Below are positions 34,086 to 48,100 of a DNA stretch of 64,000 nucleotides, one piece after another. Where the stretch lies: NCBI GenBank assembly GCA_949825065.1, contig OX463839.1, forward strand, positions 32,993,540 through 33,057,539, read 5' to 3'. This DNA is from Odontocerum albicorne (lineage: Eukaryota; Arthropoda; Insecta; Trichoptera; Odontoceridae). The first letter of the stretch is position 1, and the number at the start of each line of letters is the position of its first letter. Both the position numbers and the translations under genes were made by a program. The notes beneath the pieces were generated by a model that was not told where the DNA came from, did no database searches, and saw only the letters and a program-made list of their open reading frames with translations.

Positions 34086-37000
34086 AGAAAAAAAATTCAA
34101 CATTAAGAGGGTTGCGGCACGAGTGTAGTGAAAAATTGAACATATTGAAAACTACACTAAATTAATAAGTGAATTATTTATGGTTAAAATTTATTCTATT
34201 TAATATTTTTTATTGTTTTTGTACATTTTTCAAATCAAAATATAACATTCAAGATAATTTGGGTATATGGATGTGTTTATATTTCAGTATTATAATTCAT
34301 GTTAAAAAATGTGGGTAAGGATTAGAGAAGGGTTACTTAATATTATAATTTTTTACATTTGTCACTTGCGCACATTTTTTAAAGGAATATTTCCAGAGTT
34401 TAATATAACTAATCAAAATTAGCTGGCAATCACTCTTCACCCTGCCTCGTGCATCTTACATTTACCAGTTGATACAACTTTCAGATTCCCATCTGAAAAT
34501 TTCCAGTGTCAGCTTTGGTTTATTAATGAATGATATGCAAACTGTTAATCATTTCATAATTAAAGGCTCTAATATTTTACATTACAAGGAGGTCTTCAGT
34601 TGATTATTAATGCTGTTAGAAAATTTCTCGCTTGCTTTCTATGTGAATGTCATAATATTGATGAATGCGTATTTATAAATATAATATAGGTTCTCACTGT
34701 GAATGATTCAATAGAAGAAATAGTCTATTAAGATTTTTATACCAATAAAACATTCTACGCCAATCTCTCTATTCTTTTCCATAGACCTAGATGTGCGTGA
34801 TAAATGGACTAATTTACTGTTTAAGCTTAAGGGTTTCACATTTTTGAAACTTGATTTTTACTTCAGGAGAAAGTGATAATTGTAGATTTTATACATTGTT
34901 TTATAGTTAAATTCATTCAAAGATTGGTATAGTGTAGATGTATTAATCATCTTTAAACATTGGGCAATTTTTACATATAAATATTTAAGAAAAATTTTCG
35001 GGAAACAAAATCCTTTACAAATTAAAAAATTAACATGATTTAATAAAGAAAATTAAAAGTATCTTACGCTTCTAAATACATTAACATCAATTTAACAGGT
35101 GCATTAATCATTCTGGTAAAATTGCTTACTAAAAGTACTTGCTGAGTGGTTTTCGAAATGGTTCTTCACTTCAGTGCAAAATGTTGCTTTTTAAGTTGTT
35201 AAATAATTAACTTTGGGATATTAAGCGTTTATGGTTGTAACTATTTTCAAGTTTTATTTTTAAATAAATATGCTCAAAATCACTCAAAGCACTCTAATTA
35301 TTCCATAAATTGTGTATCGTTGCTATTTTTTATACCTCTTATGTGGATTCAGGCACTTGCACGCAATATTGTGACTTTATAATATAAATTGTTTCAAAAT
35401 ATTCATTTCACCTATTTAATAGTACATTAACACTGATGAATATTATTTTTTCTTTTACTAGTTTTTTTGTAAAATTCACATAAGGGGTATTATAAAGACA
35501 GTGACAATATGTATCTGTGATAACTTATTTACTTGACTTGATTTTAATATTAACTGGTTTACATGGGATTTTACAATAGCTAAGATATTGTTTTCAAATA
35601 AGTATCATTAAAACTCTTGAAATTGTTTTTTTTTCTATCCATAAATAAAGGTGTATTTTCATTTGTGAACCTATATGATGCATTTGAATATTTTTCACCA
35701 TTTACCTGTTTTTTTTTCAGTAAGCATGAAAACTGTTAACATATCCTTCATTTTGCTCTCATCATTAATAGTTCTAAATCACAAAAAAAAACACATTTTA
35801 ATTATGGAGTGATCTCATCTTATGAAGTAACCAGATTTCTATTAAAAAAATCTATTGATCAATCCACCTTAAGTTGGAAAACAATAAATAATACATATTG
35901 TCATTGGTGTACTTGACAAAGAAACCATTATGCATTAATGCACTAAAATCGTAAATAAACCAATCACAATCTATTGTATATTTTTATTTGTGTAGTTATA
36001 TTTTCAATGAAATGGTACCACAAGAAATCAAAGGGTCATGATGCAAAGTATTTTGTATTATTTTGACCGATAAATATTTAATATAATGTCAAATTTGTCA
36101 AAAATATTGTTGGCAATTTTTCTATTGAACAACTCATATGCAGGTTCACAGATGAATTGAAATTTGCAAGAAAGTGGGCAATATTCCACACCTTTGTTAT
36201 CTAGAAGCTGTTTTCAACAGTATCCTTACATAGGGACCGCAACTTACTGTTTTTTGAGTGGATACAAGTTAGCTTGTACCAGCTGGGAATCTCTTAAGTG
36301 TATTCTGAGGCAGATTATTGTGTCTCCATTTGGCTTAGTACTCACAAATCTCAGTGACTTCTGGCAAAGCAGATACTCAGTGACCCTCTAAAATCTATTC
36401 TATTAGCCTGGCTTCTGGTTCATGCAAATCCGTTGCCTACTAATCTTAGATATGAAGATGCCTTTATCAAGAAGTACTTGAAAGTGTGTAAATTAGCCAA
36501 TATCATTGTATTTGGGTGTTTTATTCTCTGTCTACCCGTATAACATCTTTTGGACCACGGGACAATGATTAACTGAAAAAAATGTGAACTTGTCCGATAG
36601 TTCGTAGCAGTAGTTTAATTCGGTCCCACCATCACCCACAATATGTTGGGGAATGAAATAAGTCTCCAATCAAGTGCAATCAATAGTCGAAATCCTCTTT
36701 ATTTTATTTAGAGCATAATATCCCATAGTGAGAAAAAAGGAACTGTCCAAAGGCAGCGTCATACCCGAGTGAAAAAGATAATAGCAATTATGAACTTATA
36801 GTCTGACATTATGCGTGAAAGAAAACAATTGACAGTACAGTAAATGTTATAAGAAAGCTGCTTAAGACTTTTGAGTTAAAGCAGCCCTGCAAGTTTCCAG
36901 TTTTACGCAAAAAAAAACTTCAAATATAGGGATTTGGCAATTGGAGTAGCCAATTGGTCCGAAGGTTTTTTGCTGCTGTTTCAGTGTCCTGAGAGTGGAG

Positions 37001-37468
37001 CCGTGGATATCGGTAACAGTTTAAAAATACATCTGTATGATGTCATGTTGATGGTATCCTAAGCAGTTTAGGGTGTGGTAGATTGATTAACCATAGGTCA
37101 GAAGGAGGATTACGCAATCCATTTGTAATCCATCTTGGAAGCTGTGGTTTGACTAACAGCAGTTTCCAGATCGTACAGAAATTCTGATCTTTCCATTTGG
37201 AATATAAAATATAATTATAAAAACATGCACTTATGGAAACACCAAATTACATGTCAACTTAACTGGTCAACAGAAATGGAAGATAAGACAAGACAGTTTC
37301 ATGTTTATTTTGGAGATCTGGGTTTTAACCAATATCTAGAGAAATGTGTAAAAGTTGACTGTGCAATTTGTAGTATTGGGTTGGAAATTATTAGATTTGA
37401 ACACGAGTTGACCAAATGACTAAGGGATTTGACAGGAAACCTAGATTTCTGTGTCTGCACCCATTTAA
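34086..37468. other. intergenic DNA between ZNF706 and the hydrolase gene
   Basis: AT-rich. The 75-residue frame at 36164-36391 has no family features. I see no transposon ends or exons. Confidence 0.45.
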
Positions 37469-37469
37469 C

Positions 37470-37567
37470 CAGTAATCAATAAATCGAATAAAGATATGCA
37501 GTAATCAATAAATCATAAAATTTGCTAACAAAGCAAGTTTTAAGATTTATTGATTACTGCATATCTT
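37470..37567. repeat. 24-bp perfect inverted repeat plus direct copy
   Basis: Arms 37491-37514 and 37544-37567 pair exactly over a 29-nt loop that is itself partly self-complementary. CAGTAATCAATAAATC also occurs as a direct copy just before the left arm (37470-37485). Confidence 0.88.
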
Positions 37568-38427
37568 AAATTATTATATGACTTGTATTTTCTCTTACTT
37601 AATTATAGGTGATTCGAAACAAAAAATCGATTCCATAATTTATTGAATGTGTAGAATAAAAGTTTGACGACTCAAATTTTAGAACTAGGTCCTGGGCTTA
37701 AATATTTTTTATTTTGCGTTAAGAGTGAAATATTATGTGTAGGGCTTTCAAGGTTTTTTAAGTTTCACAATAATTTGGCATCAGGAACTGACAAATTGCT
37801 CCTTTAAGAGCTAAACATTGATTGTTGAAGAAGCCTGGACCATGTCCACAAATTCAAAAAATATTGTAAGGTTTGCTACATGAAAAAAGTTGTTTATGAA
37901 ATACCTAAAGAGAAGGTCAAGAAGATTGGTGGACGACAAAAAACATTTTTGCATTGAATGCTTCAATGGCTTATGCACTATTTTGATGTTGAATTCAATT
38001 CACATAATTATTTTTTATTTCATATTCAATTATTTTTATTTGATTTAAATACGTTTAATCACAAATAAAAATAGTAATTTTTTTTTCTTTAGCTAAAATC
38101 TTACAATATTTTTTCTCTGTAGAATGAATTTTTTTATGTCCTATCATTGTAGATGGTATCTGGTGAACGTGAGGTGTATCTGTCAAGTGAGAGATATCTG
38201 TAACTTGAAATATATTTTTTCAATGTGTACAAACTTTTGGCAGTAACCTCACATTATAAATATTGAATGAGGTATTTGGATTAAATATTTTAAATAAACT
38301 AAAAAAACAATGTGATTTCTGGTTGGATCTTTTTTTATATGTGGATAGTGAAAAAATGAGACGACTCATATTTTACCATTTCTAAAATATTTAGGGAAAC
38401 ATTTTACATTTGTTTGTATGAAATTAA

Positions 38428-38645
38428 ACCCCATGACTGCTAGGTGGTAAAATACTTGATTTGTGACCTGGAGGTTTCAGATTTGTTATACCTCTGGGTT
38501 CGATTCCCAATGGAAACCAAAAAAAGGTCTCTGGTTTTTCACTTAAAATCTTACAACATCTTTCTGGTTGGTTATAAAAAATGCTATATGGTAATAAGTT
38601 ATGTATACAAGAAAATATACGATAATAAAAATAACTATGAATATA
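38428..38645 (+). repeat. SINE copy
   Basis: Box B-like GGGTTCGATTCCCAA, body TTACAACATCTTTCTGG and a TATGGTAATAA-like segment. Same family as 5444. The small frame over it is not a gene. Confidence 0.65.
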
Positions 38646-38815
38646 TATTTTTTAGTGGCTTGATATTTTGTCACAAACCATTTTGATGCTTTATTGATAT
38701 TTTAAATAAACCAAAAGAAATTTGGTTTGTGTGGGTTAGATAAGTTTGGCACATGTGGATAAACAATTGAAGATTTTTGACAGGTTAAAAAAACTAGAAA
38801 ATGGTGAGTTAAAGC

Positions 38816-38821
38816 TTTATT
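38816..38821 (-). terminator. hydrolase gene poly(A) signal
   Basis: AATAAA on the minus strand about 90 nt past the stop at 38912. Confidence 0.55.
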
Positions 38822-38911
38822 TGTTCTTGCATAAAATGTGAAAAATTTAACATAAATATACATATATAAAGGCACAACAATGTGATAAAATTTTAACTAA
38901 TGAAATTATAA

Positions 38912-39111
38912 CTATTTGTGCAGATTAAGGCTCTCTTTAAGGGCACTGCCATGTTTGAATATGGCTCGAAAATATTGTGAGAAAAGTCTGGCCATGTACT
39001 GATCACCACCTTTACCCGGCCATATTCCTTCCATGAATCCAATATGTCCACCTCGAGCTGTTATAACAATGGCAACATTTGTTGACTTGCTCGCTTCTTC
39101 AACCGGAATAG
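38912..39111 (-). CDS. hydrolase last exon (catalytic His)
   Basis: Acceptor ATTTCAG; stop TAG at 38912-38914. Encodes AIPVEEASKSTNVAIVITAR, GGHIGFMEGIWPGKGGDQYM, ARLFSQYFRAIF and a short tail. The His of GGHIGF is the catalytic base. Confidence 0.92.
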
Positions 39112-42100
39112 CTGAAATATTTCACATAAATAAATGAAAAATGTGTTAAGCTTGATTTTAGTAAATACTTTTAATTAATTTTAATTAAATTCTAAGTATT
39201 CAAATAGTTTAAATGGTGACAGTTCAATTACTGGCTTATGGTACATACTGAATAAAAACAGATGTGTCAATAATTTAAAATACACTCATCACAAAAATCC
39301 TTGAAAATAAAACTTAAGACATTTTTCATATGACCCAATAGATTGCCACAGGCAGTTCATATGCGCTTGTTTTAAAGCCAGGTCATTAATTGATATAAGT
39401 AAATAACAAGTTTATTGATAACAATTTAGTATGTAATTATATATCCTGTATATACAGGTTGGGGCATGAATTTTGCTATAAAAATAAATTTAAACAACTT
39501 ATATTTTCAATTATTTTCGAAGCTTTTGTTTTCAAAATTATTGTAATACATTAAATTTTTAATAATGGAAAGATATCCAAACATAACGAATTAGGCTGAT
39601 TCAACTGTATTTTGAATTCAAGTCCCCAATTTCATTACAACGCTCATTGAGAAATGAAGGAAGACGGAATATTCCGAGCAGATGGACCATAATGCGGATT
39701 GTGATGCAGTTCAATGAGACAGGAAATGTCGAAAAGGAGCCCTACAAATGAGACTGGACAGCTTGGACAATGAATAACATTGCCATAGTTGCTGATTTAA
39801 TTAACTTATCAAATGATTTCAACCAGGCAATTTTCATTGGACGTTGGTGTCAGTTGAAGGTGTGTCCCATATATTGTATAAGGCTTTGAATTTCTTCCTT
39901 TCAACTGGCACATAGTGGAAATCCAAGGTACCTGCCAATTCGCCTAGAATTTTGCTGACAATTAAAATTTGCAGAGGAAGATTCAAACTTTATTCATTGC
40001 TCGTTTATGTCGAACGAGGCCAATTTCGATCTTAATGGCAATGTTAACAAGCAAAGCTGCCATATTTGTACTATGAAAAATCCCCAAAAATTACATCAAC
40101 AAAGATTACATCCAGAGCCCATCACGTATGGTGTGCAGTATTTATTGTCCAAGTCCATAATAGGTCCATATTTTTTTAACAAAGTGCAACCATAACATTA
40201 AATGTTTGCATTATTTAGATTTTGGAGCAATTTTTCTTCCCCGTATTGCACCGATGAATGATCACATTAAAAAATGTGTGATTTCAAAACAAGATGGGGC
40301 GGGGTACTTGCCACAATACAAGACCTGTAATGAATGATTTGTATAGGAAATTTGGGGAAAAAATAATCTTACAGAACCAAGCCACCAGATCTCGCTGCTC
40401 CGGATTCCTATTTATAGGGTTATTATAAACAGGTGTATAAAACCAAGCCACGTAATAGGAACAAGCTGAGGCATCAATCAGGGCCATTATTGAAGCTGTA
40501 ATGCAAGCCACAGTAGCGACTGGTGAACAATGTTTTAGATCGAGGAAGGTATTGATGCAATGAACCCGAAGACATTTAAACAAAATAACTTTAAAAAAAA
40601 TGGATAAATTATTGAATTTAGTCAAAAAAGTTTTATTAAGTTTAAAAATGAAAAAAAGTTATTTAAATTCATTTTTGTAGCAAGATTCAAGTCCCACCCT
40701 GTGTTAAGGCAATGGAGAAAAAATAATACATTTGAAAGAGATAAGCTATCAAAAGGTCTGAGCTCATCTCATAAAATTCTCACAATCGAGATACACCTAC
40801 ACCAATAGAAGAGTGAGCTTGGCTGTGAGGACATTGTATGTTTTTCAGCCCACACCTGTACATGTATTGTAACATCTCTTGTTAGTCCCCGTTTATACCC
40901 TACCTATAGAATAGAGAAGACAAGTTGTATCTCAGACACTAAAAGGTTAATGTGTACAAATAAAAGAATAATGCATTCTGCATCTGCCGGCAAAGTAGCA
41001 AGCGCAAGTTCTACATTTATTGGTCTCAATGAGAAACAGATCTATCGACAGTCGAGATTTTTTTTCCAATAATTTGTCATATTTTATAGCTCTTATGTTT
41101 AAATTGTGTTTATATTCAAAGTCTTTTGGTTGTAAAGAAAAATTATAATGGAAGTTCAATCTAGATTCTCTACCTTTTTTATATAGTGATCTTATGCATT
41201 CTATATCCAAAGATCTTAATATTTTCCACATACAAAGAAGATGTAAGTTTTCACATGAAATAAGGATTATAAAAAGTAATGAAAAAAAAACTATCATAAA
41301 ATTATCAAAAGAGAGACTATTATTGTTTAAGATATATAGAGCCTTATGGTTGTTACAAAAATCATATGTAATTTTCCAAATAAGGCATCCAGTTCAAACG
41401 CCTCTTGCTCATTCGCAAAACTAAAATAATCTTTGGCCAATTGAATCTTATGTCTAATTTGTTTTTGAATATTTTTATATTCAGTTTTATTAATGACACT
41501 TCCTTTTTTTGGTATGTGTGGAAATATTTAATTTATAAAAATAATTTTGTACATATCTATTTGTCTCGATTACAATATGGTAAGAACTTGTTGTGAACAA
41601 TAATAAATTTAGAAAATAGGTCAACAAGTGGTGGTATAGCATTAGAACCAGGCAATTCTTGATATTCAAATGATACTGGCAACATTTGTTCTGGGGAATG
41701 CAGTGCGACCTTCATTATCGTCATAACTGTATCATTTGCAAGTCCTCCATTTCAATATCGGATTCCTTGCTTAATGTAGCATTGTTTTGCTATTTACCGC
41801 AACTTTGATCTTTGTTCAGTTATTATAAAATTAAAATAATTATGAAATAATGCAATTATTATCTATTCATGAAAAAATACAAAGAATATGATGACAAAAT
41901 AGAAAAACAAAGTCAAGAAACTAAATTTAAAGCAAATATTTAATTATTTTTATACAAATATAAAAAATACACATAAACAATATTTTTTTTTTTGGGTGGG
42001 AGCTCCAGTATTCAGTGGCACATTCAAATTAAAACTATTGAAAATAAATAGTTAAAAACGAGATAAGCACGTTTCACATGCACAGTTACCAACAAAGGGG

Positions 42101-45100
42101 TTTGTTTACCTGTTTTATGACAGTTGCAATAAAGATTAAGTGTGTATTCAAAGACACTGCTGAAGAATCTGCACCATAGGCTTTAGTATAACAAAGGTGC
42201 ACCAATATATTGGCTATAAGAGTTAAAGAAATCTCAACTCGAACAAATGCTAGACCAATGGAAAAATAGCATTAATATTTCCATTTGATTTTGCATATGA
42301 TCAAATTAATTGTCAAGAATAAAAAAAACATAATTTTTTAATTTAACTGTATTTAAATTTAAGATCTACCAACTAAAACTAGAAACATAACTGCAACAAA
42401 GTTAACTAGTTACCTTCTAGAGGCTGAAGAGGATCATCAGCTGCACTAAGACATAGTACTGGTATGGTGATGTCATGTAATTTGTCATGTAAAGTAGCTG
42501 CATTGTAATAGTCTTCCACATCTTTATATCCAAAGTGCTTGCTTGTGAAAGCTGCATCAAATTCCCTCACTGTTTTGCTTTGTTTTATTTCTTCGAAATC
42601 CCAATTTCCCTGGAATATATGCCTAACTTTAATTGCATTGTTTTTGAGTCCTTAACATATTTTGTATTTATACTCTGCATCATACATTTTATTTAAAATC
42701 ATAGGTAGTACACATCGATCAATAAGTCCCGGGACTAAGCAACAGATGGCGCCTCTAATAACAAATCAATACCATTCTCAGTTAGTACCAACCTTTAGAA
42801 GTTACGTGTCAAACTTTCATGACATTGTGTCATTGAGTTGCAGTGGTTTTAGTGACGCTACTTTTGCTATTTTCAAAACAATGGAAAAAACCGAATTTCA
42901 TGAGTTGATAAAACATTGCTTTTTAACCCATTGCAACACAAAGCCGGTGAATCGCCGGCCAAGGTCACTTTGTCATTGATTCACTAAGCCGGCGTTTCGC
43001 CGGTTTGTCTTTGAGGTGATTTTTTTACATAAAAACTGGATAACAATAAACTTATTCTTAAAAATGAAGTCAATGAGTATATTTCGGTTATTAATTTAAT
43101 AATAAAATATAATAATCACAGTTGATTTCACATTATTTATTACAAAATATTACGATATTTTGACATCTGTCAATACCTACAAAATGGCAGAACGCGCGCG
43201 TAAAAAAACTCATCGCGCTTGTAATATTTCATCAAATGAGGATGAAATACAGCGAATACTTTTGGAAAGTCGCAGTGAGAATGAAGTTGATGAATATTCT
43301 AGTGATTTTACGCCTTCGAATAATGTTTTGGAGCATTTAAATAGTGGAAGTGATGTGTCAAGTGATAGTTCCATAGAACAGCATGTCGATCGAGAGATAC
43401 CTCCCAAAAAAACTAAAAATGAAGAGTGGATTTGGAATGCTGATTCATCACAAATATCCAAAATAATATTTACGGGAGTACCAGGCTTGTGTCGATCAGT
43501 GGAAATGAGTTTAGGTCAGAATCCAACACCATATGACCTATTCAAAATTGTTTTTAGTGACGATTTTTTTCAAGGAATTGCAGAGGAGACATAGGTTTGC
43601 GAAGCAAAAGCATGCTATAAAACGTGATGATAAGTGGTTTGATGTAACTGCAGATGAAATACAAGCATTTTTTGGTATTTGCATACTGCAAAGTCAAGTA
43701 AAAAAGAATACCTTGAGATCATATTGGAGTGAAAGAAAAGTCACTGATACTCCATTTTTCAGAGGCATCATGCCATTCAAAAGGTTTGAAAAAATATTGT
43801 CAAATCTACATTTTTCAAACAATGACTATTTGGACAAATCAGATAAACTTGACAAAATCCGTCCAATAATAGAGCACTTCAAAAAGAAATTTATGAATTA
43901 TCGGCCCACTGAAGAATTGTCAATTGACGAGTCTTTGATGAAATTTCGTGGCCTTCTAAATTACGTACAGTTCAACAAATCCAAAAGGGCTAGGTTCGGT
44001 ATAAAAATATATAAAATTTGTGAATCAAGTTCAGGGTATTGTCTTGATTTTGAGATTTATACCGGCAAAAAATCAGACCCTTCATTACCAGCTAGTGAAG
44101 GGATTGTATATAAGCTGATGGAAGCGTACAATTCTGATGGATACACATTGTTTTTGGACAACTGGTACAGTTATTTTTCAATTTGAAGAAGAGGAGAATA
44201 AATGCCGTTGGAACCGTTCGATGCATGAGGAAGAATATGCCACCAACATATAGAATGAACAAAAAGAAGCAAAAATCGTTGAAACGTGATGTAAATATTT
44301 TGTTCAGCTATGATATAACTGCAATACGATCGATAGACAAAAAGCCTATTCATCTGCTATCAACAATTCACCCACGTGTAGAAATGACAGACAGACTGGC
44401 AATGCTTTGCAAAAACCCAAGGTTGTCATTGATTATAATCGTGGCATGGGTGGAGTTGATAGAAATGACCAATGCTTAGCTTCTTTTCCAATTATGCGGA
44501 GATACTCCAAGGGTTACAAGAAGATATTTTTTTACTTGGCAGACATGGCATTATACAATACATATGCGTTGCATAAAAATATCTCCGATGTAAAGAGAGT
44601 TTCATATGGTGACTATAGGATCGATGTAGCTGAGAGAATTTTTGAGCACATTACCCTACCATCATACAACCGCCGTGGGAGAGTTTCAGGAGTATGCCCT
44701 TTGCGGCTTCAAGCATTGCAATGGGCACACTTTCCTAGGCAAATTCCACCAAATCCAGTCAAACAAAACCCATCAAGATTATGAAAAATGTGTTCCTTGA
44801 AGAAAAAGAAGAGCGAATCTCGATGGGAATGTGAGAAATGTTTGGTGGCTCTTCACATGCCAGAATGTTTTAAATCCTATCACACCCTTCCAAAACTACC
44901 TAGCGATGAGCATTAATGATGCAGCTTACAAACAAAAAAAAATTATGCTTTTATGTTTTACCATTATTATTTTGTGTGTAATTTAATCTTAACCGTTTGA
45001 GTGCCAAAAAATTCATGCAGTTGCTTGTAAAATGCCACCAAAAAAACATTATTTTATATGAAACTATATATTTTTTTAAAACCCCATAAATTCTTTGAAT

Positions 45101-48100
45101 TTTCAAGGATTTCGATGATTTTTTCGGTGTTTTATTAAAGAATATCGAAATATTTGAAATAAAACGCTTGTATAAATGAATACAGTATTTTATTCAGAAA
45201 AAAAGAAAGACAAAAATGAAAAACAAAAAATAATCAACAACTGTGCTTTCCTACACACGCCGTGTGGACACCCTTCTTACAATACGCACAAATAGTCGTT
45301 GATCTACGCAGCCCAGCACCATCTTTATTACTACAGACCACACAGCGACGTAAATTCTTTCCTGGAAGCTTCTGCAGTTTGGATTTATGGAATGAAATTG
45401 TTGAAGAAATTTCAGCCTTTTTTTTGTAGGTACCCATTCCCTTTCAATCGATTCAATTATTTTTGATGTGAACTTGTGTCTTGAAATTTTTTTGCCTTCA
45501 TTATTGATTGAATATATTATATATGCGTTTAAAACCATTCTTCCAAAAATGTTAAATGTTACCTTTTTCCAATATTTCATTGTTCTTCTTTCATCTAAAT
45601 ATACATACAACATTTTATCAGACTCATCTATTCCGCCCATGTATTTATTGTACTCATGAATCATCTGTGGTTTTTCTGTTTGCGTTTCGTATGAACCCCT
45701 ATATTTTTTCACTGTGACGTCACTCGTATTACTATTTGTAGAAATTAGGATGACCGGGTGTTTTTTGGTTTTTTTATCTCGATATGAACAGAGAAGAATG
45801 TCGTCACTTTTATAATAATTCGGTTTTCCAACTTGAGACACTTGTGCCTCACGTGGTATATATTTCCTGTTTCGACGGATGGTTCCTGTAATATACGTAA
45901 TTCTTTCCAATAAAGTCTTAGCCAGTTGAATGCTTGTAAAAAAATTGTCAACAAAAATATGATAACCTTTGTCCAGGTAGTTACCAATTTTTAACAGATT
46001 CATTACTACAACATGGCCAAGGCTAAATTTTTTTGTATCATCCTTGTCTTGCTCTAATTTTGCTCCTCGGTAACAAAAAAATGGGTTATGGAGTCGCATA
46101 ACATCCAAAACTTTATTCCCCATCTGTGGTGTTTTTTGTTGGGGAGATATTGTTTGATTTTTGAGTGGCAGTGAGTCCCTACCAATGACTCATCAATAGA
46201 GAGCTGGCGATTAGGGATATAATGGCGTCGGAAAACTTCATTGGCATGGACAACTATCATATTGAATTTTGCACAGGGGTCGTAGTCTGGATGATTGGAT
46301 GGAGCCAAGGTGGAATTATCAGTTAGATGAAAAAATTTCAAAATTATCTGAAATCGATTTCTTGAGAACATTTGTTTGAACCATGGTATGCCCCTTGAAT
46401 CTGTACTCCAGTAGGAAACAATTGACGGTCGTCGTGTAATACCCATTTCAAGTATGACCGCTATGAAAGCCTTCATTTCCAATACAGACACCGGTTTCCA
46501 AGCCTTTGCACGTGATTTGTTTCGTAAAGATTCAGAAGAGTTTTCAAGAAATTGTTGGGCATATTTGTTGGTTTCATTTTTTATCATTGTTAACAGACTG
46601 ACATTAAAAAATAAATCAAAATATGATATTGGTTTAGAATCACGCGGAGGACGATCCCGAAGTCCAGGCGTTTCGAAAAAATGAGAATTTTCGGTAGAAA
46701 AATTGGTTCCGGGAGGTACATTTGAAAATGAGTAATTTCCGGTGTTACTCTCCATTTCTTGGTCACGATCCGAAGAATTACTGGAAATACGCATCCTGCG
46801 GTTGGGAAACACAGGTATGACATCACTGACATCACTCTCATCAGAGCTACTCCTACTCGAACTTGAATTAGAGGAGTGGAAATCGTCGCTCCCGCTGTCA
46901 GACATTTCAGAGGACGCCCTCGACGTTATATTTTTTCAATTAACTAAAATAAAAAAAATAATAAATGAATCTGAAATTTAAACGGTTTACTACGATCTTA
47001 CAACTATTAAGATAATATTGGAATAATATTTACCAACGCCGCAGCACCACACCCGACATACGCGCGAATCAGAACACGACTGACGCAATCGACGGAAATC
47101 GACGATCGGCAATCTTCGTTAAAACACGAATCGACGAAAGTCGACGATTGGCAATCAAACGGTTAATATTATTGTAATAAAAAAAGGTGTCAAAATTAAA
47201 TAGTGTGTTGTATGAACAAATGATGTCTCCTAATTGGTGGTGCAATGGGTTAATGGGAAAAAATACCGTTCAAACTCAGCGATGGCTTGAAAAGTGTTAT
47301 CCGGGCTCTGCTCCGTCGAAAACAACCATTTATCGGTGGTATGCTGATTTCAAACGCGGTCGTACAGACACAAATGATGCTGAACGCTCTGGTCGTCCAA
47401 ATGAGGCTATTACACCAGAAAACATTAAAAAAAAACCTCAAAATCGTGATGGAAAATCGCAAAGTAAAGTTGCGTGATATATAAGTTGCTGACATCCTGA
47501 AGATATCATTTGGTAGTGTTTACACTATTTTGCATGAACATTTGGTCATGAAAAAGCTTCTTTCGAAATGGGTGCCGTGTTTGCTCACAATGGAACAGAA
47601 ACAATAACGCATCGATGATTCAGAGCGCTGTTTACGCGACATAAACAGGAGTTTTTGCATCGGTATGTGACAATGGATGAAACTTGGATCCACCACTATA
47701 CTCCGGAATCAAATCGGCAGTCAGCTGAGTGGAGAGCAACCGGTGAAAGTCGTCTGATGCGACCAAAAACTCAACAGTCGGCCGGGAAGGTTATGGCCTC
47801 CGTGTTTTGGGATGCGCATGGTATAATATGCATCGATCACCTTGAAAAGGGAAAACCATCAATAGCGAATATTACATAGCATTATTGGAGCGTTTGAAGG
47901 CAGCAATTGCAAAAATACGGCCCCATATGAGGAAGAAAAAAGTTCTTTTCCATCAGGACAATGCACTGTGTCACAAGTCGATGGTAACAATGGCCAAATT
48001 GCATGAGTTCAACTTCGAATTGCTTCCGCACCCACCGTATTCTCCAGATTTGGCCCCCAGCGACTATTGGCTGTTCGCAGACCTCAAAAAGATGCTCCAG

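Larger units (their letters stand above)
42927..47249 (+). mobile_element. piggyBac element A, itself interrupted
   Basis: Ends CCCATTGCAACAC and, on the other strand, CCCATTGCACCAC; TTAA at 42923-42926 and 47250-47253. Net length without the inner element is about 2.15 kb. The left subterminal region has two GC-rich palindromes (GCCGGTGAATCGCCGGC near 42942; GCCGGCGTTTCGCCGG near 42982), absent from the right end. Confidence 0.94.

Noticed and set aside
36164..36391. 75-residue plus frame between ZNF706 and the hydrolase
   Set aside because: No motif, no codon-usage or context support.
40947..41297. 116-residue minus frame as a host gene
   Set aside because: Orderly composition but no recognised family, no splice context, inside an intron; kept only as a remark.
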